The notes under the pieces were generated by a model. That model worked only from the letters and a program-made list of their open reading frames with translations, was not told where the DNA came from and did not search any database. Source: Lachnospiraceae bacterium (GTDB lineage Bacteria > Bacillota > Clostridia > Lachnospirales > Lachnospiraceae). From it: a stretch of DNA of 64,000 nt. The translations under genes and the position numbers were made by a program. The DNA lies in contig FUZG01000006.1 of NCBI GenBank assembly GCA_900168235.1, positions 162,441 through 226,440 of the forward strand, written 5' to 3'. Positions 25,569 through 34,941 of the stretch are shown here, one piece after another (the stretch's first letter is position 1; each line of letters opens with the position of its first letter).

Positions 25569-26101
25569 AAGCCTTCACAGAGCTGCTTGGTTCAGGTGAG
25601 AGTGATGCTCCTTCTGTTGTTGCAGTAAATGGTAAGGTTGTCTTTAAGGATGGCAGGATCGTAAAAAATGCAGAAGTTGCTGACGGTATCACTATAGCTT
25701 CGGTTCAGTTCAAGAATGCCGGAGGAGTATATGTGAACGGTGACACAGTGTACCAGTACAAAAAAGGTAAGGCACCGCAGATAATATTGAAATTTAAGAC
25801 TTACGACAAAGCTCTTAAGGCAGAAGTAAAGAAAGCGAATAAGGCTTTGAAAACTTCTTCGGATCTTAGTTATGAGATATATCCTGTGGATGTGAATGCT
25901 GTTATGAACGGAAGCTACGGCAGAGAGTTTGGCATAAGTGAAAAGTCAAAGGGAAAGATCAGGATAACGATGCCAAAATATAAAAATGGCGTAAGAGTTG
26001 ATGGAAAGACAATAGTGAAGACTCTTGGCAAAAAAGACGTAAGTTATTCGGATGGAACTTACACATTTAAAAGAAACTACAAGGGAAGCATCAAACTGTA
26101 A
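25565..26101 (+). pseudogene. C-terminal remnant of a cell-surface protein
   Basis: The frame overlaps the ATPase stop and has no credible start or signal peptide. It contains beta-rich, Lys/Gly-rich segments (PSVVAVNGKVVFKDGRIVKN; KIRITMPKYKNGVRVDGKT) and ends FKRNYKGSIKL. This ending resembles that of the protease at 41599-43839 (FKNNYKGTVTKKG), suggesting a shared C-terminal surface module. The upstream part of the gene seems to have been replaced by the ATPase and its repeats. Confidence 0.6.
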
Positions 26102-26123
26102 CAGAATTAAAAAAGCAACAGGG

Positions 26124-26150
26124 AAGTCCGCGGTGTTGCCGCGGACTTTT
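26124..26150 (+). terminator. Bidirectional terminator
   Basis: AAGTCCGCGG and CCGCGGACTT form a 10-bp stem with TTTTCT after it, between the surface-protein remnant and the convergent zinc-ribbon gene. Confidence 0.75.
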
Positions 26151-26160
26151 CTAGTGCTTT

Positions 26161-26832
26161 TTAATTCCACGCTTCGTAGCGATGTTTATTGACGATCAAA
26201 AAGCGGTCTTTGTAGACCTTCAGGGGGAGTTTGGTATTGACCTTGTAGGGCTTATGTACATTTTTTAGTTTGTACATGATAAATCTGGGACCGTGCTTAG
26301 AGTTAACGAGTATTTTGCAGACCTGCCCCGGAATATTGTTGTAGTAAACCGTGTCATCCATATATCCATATACGGTACCCTCTATCTCTTTTCCGAATGT
26401 AGATACAGTGAAATATCTCCATACAAAGAGTAGGATGATCGCAAAGCAGATGATACTTGGCAGTGCAAAAATAAAGCCTAAAGGCTGGATGTTAAACCCC
26501 TCATTTGAAAGAGCAAACGGGATCATGAATCCGAAAATGGCAAAAGCTGCAGCAAATATCATAGGGAACAGGGTGTTCCAGAAAGTAAGGGAAGCTTCCT
26601 TGCAGGATAACTCAGGATAATCAAGAACCGCGTCAGCAGTGTTGAGTCCTGTAGGATTTCCGCAATAGGGACAAAGCTCAGTTCTCACAGGTGCACCGCA
26701 GAAAGCACAGGTTGCTTCGGTACGGGTCGTGGTTTGATCAGTGGTTTGGTTAGCGGGGATTGAAAGATTGTTTCTCATGTGTATATTATTTCCGCGTGAA
26801 AAAGATATGTAAGCGTTTTTTTCAATTTTCAA
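26161..26832 (-). CDS. Zinc-ribbon membrane protein of unknown function
   Basis: The N-terminal part carries a zinc ribbon: CAFCGAPV and CPYCGNP, two CxxC knuckles near residues 42-60. Two membrane spans follow (FPMIFAAAFAIFGFMIPFAL and IICFAIILLFVWRYF), then a beta-rich cytoplasmic domain ending in NKHRYEAWN. A TTG start at 26832 is chosen because AAAGGAG precedes it by 9 bases; the earlier frame start at 26850 lies before the ribosome binding site, and ATG 26778 is an alternative. Function unknown. Confidence 0.65.
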   Translation of the reverse strand: MKIEKNAYISFSRGNNIHMRNNLSIPANQTTDQTTTRTEATCAFCGAPVRTELCPYCGNPTGLNTADAVLDYPELSCKEASLTFWNTLFPMIFAAAFAIFGFMIPFALSNEGFNIQPLGFIFALPSIICFAIILLFVWRYFTVSTFGKEIEGTVYGYMDDTVYYNNIPGQVCKILVNSKHGPRFIMYKLKNVHKPYKVNTKLPLKVYKDRFLIVNKHRYEAWN

Positions 26833-26892
26833 GATCAGTTCTCCTTTCAAGAATAAAGCTATATTGTGATGATGTCAGGGTCAAAAGGTCAA

Positions 26893-27017
26893 AATCCGAT
26901 TGTGCTTGCACAAAGAGGATTGAGACCTTGGGACCCGCAAAACACGAGCAAGTAGCGTTATTACGCGGAATGCGAGTGTTTTAGGATTGCGGGAATTGCG
27001 TAGCAATGAAGCAATCC
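26893..27017 (+). repeat. Dispersed 125-bp foldable repeat, copy B
   Basis: Matches the reverse complement of 16678-16802. It folds on itself through CCCGC/GCGGG and AAAACAC/GTGTTTT arms. It is intergenic, with no coding frame. The rest of the gap to 27335 shows a short protein-like frame around 27120-27180 (EQLEALAAEGV) that I cannot assign. Confidence 0.75.
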
Positions 27018-27335
27018 CTGACATCATCATATTGTTTTGATATTAAAACAATAACACTTATGTTATATCAGATTCATTGCAAATGTCCAGCTGCGGCTTT
27101 GGTGAAATAGAGCAGGCTAAGGTGTTGGATTCTGTGTAACTATTCAGAACAACTCGAAGCACTTGCTGCTGAGGGCGTATGAAAGTGTAAAAAGATTCTG
27201 TTAAGAAATGCGAAAATCCTGCGCAATTTTCAGAATATTCTATAATGATGTGAAAAGCTGTCCTGTGTTACCATCATTAAAGGACAAAATGTATCTGAAA
27301 AGGTACAAGATCATGCAATGGATGAGGAGGACACA

Positions 27336-28373
27336 ATGAAGCAGCTTGCAGGATTTTTAAGAGGCGTAAATCTGGGAGGTTGGATCTCTCAGTTTGATAA
27401 GTATGATAAAGAGCATTTCGATACATTTATCACCGAGAAAGATATAGAGTATATCGCATCTCTGGGCTTCGATCATGTGCGAGTACCTGTTGACTATATC
27501 GTACTGGAAGATGATAACGGAACTCCGAAGGAAGAGGGAATAAAGTACCTCACAAACTGCCGTGAGTGGTGTGAGAAAAATCACCTGAACATGCTCATAG
27601 ACCTGCATGAGTGCTACGGTTATTCATTTGATCCTCTGAAAAAAGATATGGACCGTGAAAAGTTTTTCTATGATGAGGAACTTCAGGAGCGTTTCTTTAA
27701 GCTGTGGAAGAGAATAGCAACAGTATTTAAGGACTATCCTGAGCAGGTAGCATTTGAGCCTCTTAATGAAGTTGTGCTCCAGGAAGTAGCTGACGCATGG
27801 AATAAAGTTGCATCAAAATTTATAAAGATCGTTCGCGAGATCTGTCCGGATCACATACTGGTTATCGGCGGAGTCGCTTATAATAACGTAATGAGCGTGC
27901 CGCTCTTAGAACTTCCGGTTGATGACAAGGTTGTCTACAATTTCCACTGCTACGAGCCTATGGTATTCACACATCAGGGTGCATACTGGGTGGACAAGAT
28001 GCCGAGAGACTTCCGCATCAGCTATCCGAAGACACTTGAAGAGTACAGAAAAGCCGGAGATGCACTGGCAGCGAACCTCGCAGGCGCAGTTTATCAGGAA
28101 GGCATACGTGAGATCGGTGAGGGATTTTTCGAGGATATATTTGCACCGGCGATCGAAAAAGCAGAAAAGGACAATGTGTGCCTCTACTGCGGAGAATACG
28201 GTGTTATCGATCAGGCAGATCCTGAGGACAGACTCCGTTGGATGAAGGACATTCACGCAGCCTTCCAAAAATTCGGAATAGGTCACGCTCTCTGGAACTA
28301 CAAGCAGAAAGACTTCGGACTCGTAGATGAAGTCTTCGCATCAATAAAAGACAGATTTATAGAGATCGTGTAA
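27336..28373 (+). CDS. Glycoside hydrolase family 5 protein (endoglucanase-like)
   Basis: A 345-residue intracellular-looking GH5 enzyme without a signal peptide. GVNLGGWIS at the start, FDHVRVPVDY, MLIDLHECYGY, the acid/base glutamate in AFEPLNEV near residue 147 and the nucleophile in CLYCGEYGVID near 290, then GHALWNYK. Such enzymes hydrolyse beta-glucans or related oligosaccharides. ATG 27336 follows GAGGAGG by 5 bases. Lack of a secretion signal suggests it acts on imported oligosaccharides. Monocistronic. Confidence 0.88.
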   Translation: MKQLAGFLRGVNLGGWISQFDKYDKEHFDTFITEKDIEYIASLGFDHVRVPVDYIVLEDDNGTPKEEGIKYLTNCREWCEKNHLNMLIDLHECYGYSFDPLKKDMDREKFFYDEELQERFFKLWKRIATVFKDYPEQVAFEPLNEVVLQEVADAWNKVASKFIKIVREICPDHILVIGGVAYNNVMSVPLLELPVDDKVVYNFHCYEPMVFTHQGAYWVDKMPRDFRISYPKTLEEYRKAGDALAANLAGAVYQEGIREIGEGFFEDIFAPAIEKAEKDNVCLYCGEYGVIDQADPEDRLRWMKDIHAAFQKFGIGHALWNYKQKDFGLVDEVFASIKDRFIEIV

Positions 28374-28398
28374 TAAATATTTGGTTAAATGATGTGAC

Positions 28399-28443
28399 GG
28401 TCGGACACAGGGACGGTATCATGATACCGCCTTATGCCCGACC
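28399..28443. terminator. Hairpin between convergent genes
   Basis: GGTCGG (28399) pairs with CCGACC (28438), and inside it GGTATCATGATACC (28415-28428) is a perfect palindrome. There is no T tract, so intrinsic termination is uncertain, but its position between convergent genes fits. Confidence 0.45.
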
Positions 28444-28467
28444 TGACTTATATCAGAAGCGTAGATA

Positions 28468-29862
28468 TCATATAAGCTTTTTAATCTCCCTCAGCGCATC
28501 CCCAAGTCCGTCCATATCTATCCCCGAATAATTAAGCAAAAACTGATGCTTGTCAGGAACCTTATTCTCCATGTAACAGCTGGTAACGCTGGTAATACGT
28601 ATCTTCTTTTTGAGCAGTTTCTTCTGAAAAACATCATCCGGTATAGAAGTATTAAATTCCATTAGAAAATGCAGACCGGAATCATTCTCGATCACCTTGC
28701 ACTCATTATCTGAAAAAATCTCCCGTATCATTTCAAGTATCTTCGCGCGCTTTCTGCCGTAGCGAAGTCGCATCCTGTTTATATGCTTCTCAAAATATCC
28801 GTCACTGATAAAAGCAGCCAGAACATACTGATCAAAAGTCGAGACAGTGTTAGAGTAAAAACTCAGTTTCTTAAAAAACAGATTTGCCAGATGCTCCGGA
28901 AGAACCATGTAGCTGATACGGATAGTAGAAGTGAGTGATTTAGAAAAAGTATTCATGTAGATCACTTTTTCCGCGGCATCGATACTTTGGATAGAAGGGA
29001 TCGGCTTACCCTTTAAGCGAAATTCACTATCGTAATCATCCTCGATAATATATCTGCCATCAGTCTCATTCGCCCAGGAAAGGAGCTCGTAACGACGGCT
29101 GACGGGCATTGTTACACCTGTAGGGAAGTGGTGAGTCGGGCTTATGTGGGCGATGTCTGCTCCGGAAGCTGCCAGAGAGTCAACTTTCATACCCTTTTCA
29201 TCCATTGAAATGTGCTTACAGGAAATACCGTTGCTTTTATAGATAGAGTCCAATTTTTTGTACCCTGGGTTTTCAATCGCATAAATCTTGTCAGAACCAA
29301 GGAGCTTTATCAGGATCGAGTAAAGATATTCTGTTCCGGCACCTATGATTATCTGGTTCGGATCCACATTCATGCCGCGAAAAGAAGCTAGATGAGATGC
29401 AATTCCCTGTCGTAGCTCAAATATGCCTTCGCATGGTGACACGGTAAGAAGTTCTTTTTCTTTCTGACTCAATGTTTCACGAACGAGTTTTGCCCATATC
29501 GAAAAAGGAAAGTCATCTCTTCCTGTTTTGTTAGAAGAAAAATCAAAAACCACATCGGAGTTCTTCCTGCCTTTATCAATGTTCAGTACGCGGCTTACCT
29601 GCTGCGGAACCCTCTGCATTTCAGAAATATCCGAGATAAAATATCCCTTTTTCGGAACGGAATACATATATCCCTCGCTCATCAACTGGTCATAAGCATT
29701 TTCAACCGTAATGGTACTAATGCCTAAATTGTCAGCGAGCGTACGTTTTGACGGCATCTTTTCGTTTATCCTGAGTTTTCCCGATAAAATGTCGTTTTTC
29801 ACACATTCATAGAGGTGCTGATATAAAGGTTTAGTGGTGGCGCTCATGTCGTAGGTCAGCAT
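28468..29862 (-). CDS. pdxR: MocR-type regulator PdxR
   Basis: A 464-residue fusion of a GntR winged helix (residues 1-75: KMPSKRTLADNLGISTITVENAYDQL) with an aminotransferase fold I domain. The PLP lysine lies in MNTFSKSLTSTIRISY, and EDDYDSEFR and HHFPTGVTMP are typical of MocR proteins. PdxR senses PLP and controls pdxST, which is divergently transcribed 120 bases away. That arrangement makes the assignment firm. Confidence 0.93.
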   Translation of the reverse strand: MLTYDMSATTKPLYQHLYECVKNDILSGKLRINEKMPSKRTLADNLGISTITVENAYDQLMSEGYMYSVPKKGYFISDISEMQRVPQQVSRVLNIDKGRKNSDVVFDFSSNKTGRDDFPFSIWAKLVRETLSQKEKELLTVSPCEGIFELRQGIASHLASFRGMNVDPNQIIIGAGTEYLYSILIKLLGSDKIYAIENPGYKKLDSIYKSNGISCKHISMDEKGMKVDSLAASGADIAHISPTHHFPTGVTMPVSRRYELLSWANETDGRYIIEDDYDSEFRLKGKPIPSIQSIDAAEKVIYMNTFSKSLTSTIRISYMVLPEHLANLFFKKLSFYSNTVSTFDQYVLAAFISDGYFEKHINRMRLRYGRKRAKILEMIREIFSDNECKVIENDSGLHFLMEFNTSIPDDVFQKKLLKKKIRITSVTSCYMENKVPDKHQFLLNYSGIDMDGLGDALREIKKLI

Positions 29863-29903
29863 AGGATTCTCTTTTCTCTGGCATATAAAAAAGAATATTA
29901 TTG

Positions 29904-29920
29904 GGCATTTTGTAAATGCC
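29904..29920. promoter_or_regulatory. Possible PdxR operator
   Basis: GGCATTT and AAATGCC form a 7-bp inverted repeat with a 3-base spacer in the pdxR-pdxS divergent region. A TATAGT box lies at 29931-29936 on the plus strand. Binding by PdxR is inferred from position only. Confidence 0.4.
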
Positions 29921-29982
29921 AGTTTTGAATTATAGTATCAACTAACTTTGAGGCAGTCAAGAGATATGGAGGAGACAAAAAA

Positions 29983-30858
29983 ATGTCCAATGAACAGTAT
30001 AGCTTAAATAAAGGTCTTGCACAGATGTTAAAGGGCGGCGTGATAATGGATGTCACCACACCGGAGCAGGCGCGGATAGCAGAAAAAGCCGGAGCCTGTG
30101 CGGTAATGGCGCTGGAACGTATCCCGGCTGATATCAGGGCAGCAGGCGGTGTGTCCAGAATGAGTGACCCAAAGATGATAAAGTCCATTCAGAATGCAGT
30201 TTCCATTCCTGTAATGGCGAAGTGTCGAATAGGTCATTTTGCAGAAGCGCAGATACTCGAAGCGATCGAGATAGATTATATAGATGAATCAGAAGTGCTT
30301 TCACCTGCGGATGATGTATATCACATAAATAAACGCGACTTCAAAGTGCCGTTCGTATGCGGTGCCCGCGATCTTGGTGAAGCTCTCCGCCGAATAAACG
30401 AGGGCGCATCCATGATCCGTACAAAGGGTGAGCCGGGCACGGGAGACATCGTGCAGGCTGTTCGTCACATGAGAAAAATGAATGCAGAGATAGCAAAGGT
30501 AAGTGCTCTCCGAGAGGATGAACTTTTTGAAGAAGCAAAGAGACTTCAGGTGCCGTATGAGCTTGTAAAGTATGTACATGAAAATAAAAAGCTTCCGGTC
30601 GTTAATTTCGCGGCAGGCGGTGTGGCGACTCCGGCTGATGCAGCACTGATGATGCAGCTAGGAGCAGAGGGAGTATTCGTAGGCTCAGGCATCTTTAAAT
30701 CAGGTGATCCGGAAAAGAGAGCCAATGCAATAGTAAAGGCGGTGACTAACTATACTGATGCAAAGCTTATCGCAGAACTTTCCGAAGATCTGGGAGAAGC
30801 GATGGTCGGTATAAATGAAAACGAGATAAAACTTATCATGGAAGAACGGGGACAGTGA
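29983..30858 (+). CDS. pdxS: Pyridoxal 5'-phosphate synthase subunit PdxS
   Basis: Makes PLP from ribose 5-phosphate, glyceraldehyde 3-phosphate and ammonia. 291 residues with the highly conserved [64 protein letters not shown] and [15 protein letters not shown]. Catalytic lysines fall in VMAKCRIGH and [16 protein letters not shown] precedes the ATG. pdxT follows after one base, and the two form the 24-subunit complex. Confidence 0.97.
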   Translation: MSNEQYSLNKGLAQMLKGGVIMDVTTPEQARIAEKAGACAVMALERIPADIRAAGGVSRMSDPKMIKSIQNAVSIPVMAKCRIGHFAEAQILEAIEIDYIDESEVLSPADDVYHINKRDFKVPFVCGARDLGEALRRINEGASMIRTKGEPGTGDIVQAVRHMRKMNAEIAKVSALREDELFEEAKRLQVPYELVKYVHENKKLPVVNFAAGGVATPADAALMMQLGAEGVFVGSGIFKSGDPEKRANAIVKAVTNYTDAKLIAELSEDLGEAMVGINENEIKLIMEERGQ

Positions 30859-30859
30859 G

Positions 30860-31417
30860 ATGAGGATTGGTGTACTGGCAGTTCAGGGAGCATTTATCGA
30901 GCATGAAAAAGTAATGCAGTCGCTTGGATGCGACTGCGTGGAATTAAGGCAGAAATCGGATATCGTATCACTTGACGGACTGATTCTTCCCGGAGGAGAG
31001 AGCACGGTGCAAAATAAACTTCTCCATGAACTGGATATGTTTGATGCGTTAAAAGATATGATAAAGGGCGGCGTCAGAACGCTTGCAACCTGTGCGGGAC
31101 TGATCCTCCTCGCAGAAAAGATCAGTAACGATGAAAAAAGAGCTTTTGCAACACTTCCTGTAACCGTAAAGCGAAATGCATACGGAAGACAGCTTGGAAG
31201 CTTCAGGACAAGAAGTGATTTCAAGGGTATCGGTGATGTGGACATGACATTTATTAGAGCACCGTATATAGAAAAAGTTTCGGCTGACGTAAAGATCCTG
31301 TCGGTCGTTGATCAAAAAATTGTCGGAGTAGAATATAAAAATCAGATAGGACTCTCATTTCATCCGGAGCTTGATAAAGATGACAGTATTCACAGGTATT
31401 TTCTAAATCATACATGA
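30860..31417 (+). CDS. pdxT: PLP synthase glutaminase subunit PdxT
   Basis: Supplies ammonia to PdxS by hydrolysing glutamine. 185 residues of class I amidotransferase fold: GVLAVQGAFIEHEK, LPGGESTV, catalytic Cys in LATCAGLILLA near residue 77, and His-Glu in LSFHPEL near 168. Directly downstream of pdxS, no terminator between. Confidence 0.96.
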   Translation: MRIGVLAVQGAFIEHEKVMQSLGCDCVELRQKSDIVSLDGLILPGGESTVQNKLLHELDMFDALKDMIKGGVRTLATCAGLILLAEKISNDEKRAFATLPVTVKRNAYGRQLGSFRTRSDFKGIGDVDMTFIRAPYIEKVSADVKILSVVDQKIVGVEYKNQIGLSFHPELDKDDSIHRYFLNHT

Positions 31418-31536
31418 ATGATGGCAGAAAAAACGTGAAAAATGAGTTAAAAACAGTGTAAAATTATTAGCAACAGCAAGTTGCGTGTAATATGAAGATC
31501 TCCGTAATAGAATGATTATTATAAGGAGGGATTCGC

Positions 31537-32301
31537 ATGGATACGAAAGATGTTTTACATGAGCTTAGAACAAAGAATAAGCTGTCTCAGGATGATCTGG
31601 CTGAAAAAGTTTTTGTGACCCGCCAGGCTGTTTCACGTTGGGAAAATGGCGATACGGTGCCAAATACCGAGACTTTAAAACTGTTGTCGAATCTTTATAA
31701 TGTCTCGATCAACACGTTGCTGGGCTCTCCACGCAAGCTGATATGCCAGTGCTGCGGCATGCCGCTTGAAGATGAGATCATTGGAAGGAACAAAGACGGA
31801 TCTCTAAACGAAGATTACTGTAAGTGGTGTTATGCCGACGGTACATACACTTACAGCGATATGGATAATCTTATTGAAGTATGCATACCACACATGGTTA
31901 ATGAAAACTTCACTGAGGATCAGGCCCGTTTATATTTGAAACAGGAACTTCCTAAATTGGAGTATTGGAAACGATACGAAGAACTAAGTGATGATGGGCA
32001 GTTTGAGGAATTCAAAAAACAGTTGATCAACGAGATCAATGATCTTCATATTGAAGGTATGCCTAAGGTCGAAAAGCTGAATGCTCTTGTAGGAAGCTAT
32101 GTTAATCTTGAATATCCACTTCCAAATGGTGCAAAGGTAAAATTTTTGGACGATAATGTGACGTATCTCGGAAACCGGCTTGAGTCAGAATTTGGTGGAG
32201 ACAGGTGCTTCGGGATTTTGGCAAGCATGGATTTTATCATGATATGTACATACGAGGCAGAGGGGCTGAATCCGGAACTCGTTCTGTATAAGAAACGATA
32301 A
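31537..32301 (+). CDS. XRE-family HTH regulator with zinc ribbon
   Basis: The first 60 residues form an XRE helix-turn-helix (LRTKNKLSQDDLAEKVFVTRQAVSRWENG). A zinc ribbon follows (CQCCGMPLEDE ... DYCKWCYADG, residues 69-103), then a helical region (EDQARLYLKQELPKLEYWKRYEE) and a C-terminal domain of about 80 residues that I do not recognise. AAGGAGGG lies before the ATG. Probably a cytoplasmic regulator. The gene next to it, a GNAT/YoaP remnant, begins 15 bases downstream and may once have been its partner. Confidence 0.8.
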   Translation: MDTKDVLHELRTKNKLSQDDLAEKVFVTRQAVSRWENGDTVPNTETLKLLSNLYNVSINTLLGSPRKLICQCCGMPLEDEIIGRNKDGSLNEDYCKWCYADGTYTYSDMDNLIEVCIPHMVNENFTEDQARLYLKQELPKLEYWKRYEELSDDGQFEEFKKQLINEINDLHIEGMPKVEKLNALVGSYVNLEYPLPNGAKVKFLDDNVTYLGNRLESEFGGDRCFGILASMDFIMICTYEAEGLNPELVLYKKR

Positions 32302-32316
32302 GGGGGAAACGTTCTT

Positions 32317-32443
32317 ATGGAGTATATCAGCGTTACAAAGGATAATATGGAAGAGGTATTTACCTTTTGATAAAAACGCTGATGTACCCCGATTTAAAGA
32401 CTGTGCTAAGCATCCGCATATAGATGAAATGGGCAATTTTTAA
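32317..32443 (+). pseudogene. Remnant of a GNAT/YoaP-type protein
   Basis: The frame starts MEYISVTKDNMEE after AAGGGGG and ends at once. Shortly after, in another frame, comes NADVPRFKDCAKHPHIDEMG. Both pieces match, as I recall, the two ends of the N-acetyltransferase/YoaP family: the MEYISVTKENL start and the later V-P-x-F-K-x-C-A-x-H-P-H-I-D segment. The acetyltransferase domain between them is gone. Confidence 0.55.
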
Positions 32444-32465
32444 ATGCGAAGCATTGCCCATTTCA
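32425..32465. terminator. 13-bp inverted repeat between convergent genes
   Basis: TGAAATGGGCAAT (32425-32437) is repeated inverted at 32453-32465. The right arm reaches the stop codon of the EAL gene. Likely a shared terminator, with a T-run inside the loop side on the plus strand. Confidence 0.55.
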
Positions 32466-34922
32466 TGGCTTTTGGAATGCTTGAATTTCAAAAGCCATGG
32501 GTTTTCCGTAATAATATCCCTGTATCCTTGTGCATCCGATCTCTTTTAGGAACTTTGCCTGTTCTGCCTCCTCGACACCTTCACACAGCGTACCCATTCC
32601 GAGATTTATCGCCATCTTTACCAACTGAGTGAGGATGATCTTTCCTTCGTCGCCTTCGTCAAAGCACTCCATAAAACGCATATCAAATTTGATCAGATCA
32701 AAGTGGATCTGAGAAAGCACATCAAGAGACGAATATCCGCTGCCGAAGTCATCCATCCAGACTGGGAATCCAAGACCCTGAAATCTTTTCACCTGTTCCT
32801 TCATAAACTCAAAATCTTCGCCGATGACGCTTTCCGTAATCTCAATGGAGATCTGAGAACGTTCGATACTTGCATCATCCACCCTGCGGCGGATCTCCTC
32901 GACTATATCACAGCTTTCAAAGTCCATACGGGAGAGATTTATTGACTGCGAAACTTGGTTCAATCCCGCCGCTGCCTGTTGCTTCATCTTTTTAAGAACC
33001 TCATCCACAACATAAAGATCCAGCTTATAGATTAATTTAGACTGCTCCAGGACAGGTATAAAAAAGGCAGGCGAAAGGAACCCGAGTTCTGGGTCTATCC
33101 ATCGGGCAAGAGCCTCTTCGTCGCATACTTTTCCATCAGATGCTCGTACAATTGGCTGATAATATACTTTTACCCAGCCTTCTTTAAGGGCACGATCCAG
33201 ATTATGGATGATATGCCGCTCGATCTCATTGCTTTTCAGCATCTTCTCATCATAATAGGTGATGGAAGAGGAGATTTCACCCTTTTTAAGATCACTGGCA
33301 TATTTGGCGCGATCGCAGGCTATATTAGTATCTACTGTTTCGATCTTATTAGGATAGATTCCTATACGGATAGGAAGTCTGGTGCCGTTTATCGCAGTTT
33401 CACATTCCTGAAGCACTTCAGAAAGTATCTCATCGACATTTGAACTATCCGCAACAGCTGCAAACTGATCACCACTTAATCTGCAGACTCTGTTTTCTCC
33501 AAAATGGTTCAATAAGATCCCGGAAAAACCTATGATCAGTTTATCAACCGTAGAAAAGCCATACTGTCTATTATAGTTCTTGGTTCCTATGATATTTATA
33601 TAGACCATGACAGGTTCTTTGCCTTCTTGCAGTAGAAGCTCCCGTTCCTGTTCTGCAAGAGTAAAAAATCTTCTCATATTGGGCAGGTCTGTAAGTCTGT
33701 CGTAAAAGACCTGATGATTCAGGTCGTTGATATTTTGCCTAATGTTATCCCTCATTTTGGCAAAAGCCGTAGTCAGAGATCCAATCTCGTTTTTGGAATT
33801 ATAAGTAAGGTCAACATCGTAATCAGAATCCGCAAGTTTCTTGGAAGCATCAGTCAGCTGTTTTAGCGGCTTTGTAATAGCATCCATTACAAAGAAAATT
33901 AAGATCACAAAAATTAATATGATCAATATAGTTATAAATGTAATTCCATATAAAAGCTTGCTCCATGAAGCATTTATCTCACTTACAGGAACTATACAAA
34001 ACAACTTCATTCCGTTGGAAAGAGTTGAAAATGAAAGTTGTTTTCTTTGATCATTCACCGTATAACGGATAAGCTTATCACCGCTGTTCGGAGCATCAAG
34101 TTCTCCGGCGGAAATATTGGTCTTAATATCTTTATAATAGCTGCCTATGGGCATTTCCGGATGATAGATCACATGTTCTGAAGAATTAACAAGACAGACG
34201 TAACCTGTTTTGTATAAACGGATATCTTCTACCTGAGCAGCGAGCGACTCACAGGAAATATCAACACCCATAACACCGATGAGTATACCTGACTTATAGA
34301 TAGGGATCATATAGGAGCATACCCACTGGCCCTGACATACGTAAGGACCGACCCATCCCGGGCAGCCCATATCTACTGCAGTATCATACCAGGATTTTTC
34401 AAGTCCTTCGTTTATTGTAAGATCAGCTGCATTCAAAGGAGCCTGCTCGATAAGCCCGGTTTTTCCCTTTTTCATGTAAAAGAAGCCATGGATTTTTTTG
34501 CCAAGTTCCGGATTAATACAGTAGTAGTATGAAATTAATCCCGGTGTATTGTCAGCAATTCCGGAATAGATTTTCTGAATTTCTGCGCAATAATTATCAA
34601 GATAATCGTCAAGTGCATTTTTTTGCTCGGATGTTTGTGAGTTTTCTGCCGAATTGGTCCCGACAGCATCAAATTCCACCAATAAAACACTGTCAAGATT
34701 ATCAATGGCAATGTTTGCTACAAGCTCTGAAGTTTGTCCGATGCTTTCAAAATAATTTTCAAGAAGCCTCTCAGTGCCATCATTTATCAGATTCATGGTA
34801 TCTACAGAATTTTTGTCTGTCTCAGCCTGTAAGATAATTTGAGTGGCACAGGAAACGGAGAGTATACTTGTAAGGATTACGAGGATAGTGATAAGCGTAA
34901 TCGTAGAACGAATAGAACGCAT
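32463..34922 (-). CDS. Cache-HAMP-GGDEF-EAL cyclic-di-GMP protein
   Basis: An 819-residue membrane sensor. A first membrane span (residues 5-28) and a second near 320 flank an extracellular Cache domain (SWYDTAVDMGCPGWVGPYVCQGQWVCSY area). HAMP follows, then a GGDEF domain whose signature is degenerate (RLSGDQFAAV instead of GGDEF) and an EAL domain that keeps catalytic motifs (DEEALARW, EITESV, MDDFGSGYSSLD, IKFDMRF). It is therefore probably a c-di-GMP phosphodiesterase driven by an external ligand. ATG 34922 follows AAAGGAGC by 10 bases; a start at 35003 would lie inside the upstream gene. It is 19 bases after the binding-protein gene. Confidence 0.85.
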   Translation of the reverse strand: MRSIRSTITLITILVILTSILSVSCATQIILQAETDKNSVDTMNLINDGTERLLENYFESIGQTSELVANIAIDNLDSVLLVEFDAVGTNSAENSQTSEQKNALDDYLDNYCAEIQKIYSGIADNTPGLISYYYCINPELGKKIHGFFYMKKGKTGLIEQAPLNAADLTINEGLEKSWYDTAVDMGCPGWVGPYVCQGQWVCSYMIPIYKSGILIGVMGVDISCESLAAQVEDIRLYKTGYVCLVNSSEHVIYHPEMPIGSYYKDIKTNISAGELDAPNSGDKLIRYTVNDQRKQLSFSTLSNGMKLFCIVPVSEINASWSKLLYGITFITILIILIFVILIFFVMDAITKPLKQLTDASKKLADSDYDVDLTYNSKNEIGSLTTAFAKMRDNIRQNINDLNHQVFYDRLTDLPNMRRFFTLAEQERELLLQEGKEPVMVYINIIGTKNYNRQYGFSTVDKLIIGFSGILLNHFGENRVCRLSGDQFAAVADSSNVDEILSEVLQECETAINGTRLPIRIGIYPNKIETVDTNIACDRAKYASDLKKGEISSSITYYDEKMLKSNEIERHIIHNLDRALKEGWVKVYYQPIVRASDGKVCDEEALARWIDPELGFLSPAFFIPVLEQSKLIYKLDLYVVDEVLKKMKQQAAAGLNQVSQSINLSRMDFESCDIVEEIRRRVDDASIERSQISIEITESVIGEDFEFMKEQVKRFQGLGFPVWMDDFGSGYSSLDVLSQIHFDLIKFDMRFMECFDEGDEGKIILTQLVKMAINLGMGTLCEGVEEAEQAKFLKEIGCTRIQGYYYGKPMAFEIQAFQKP

Positions 34923-34941
34923 CTGTTTTCTGCTCCTTTTC

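Noticed and set aside
27080..27180. Possible tRNA or small RNA
   Set aside because: No cloverleaf can be drawn and no T-loop consensus is present. A short protein-like relic is more likely.
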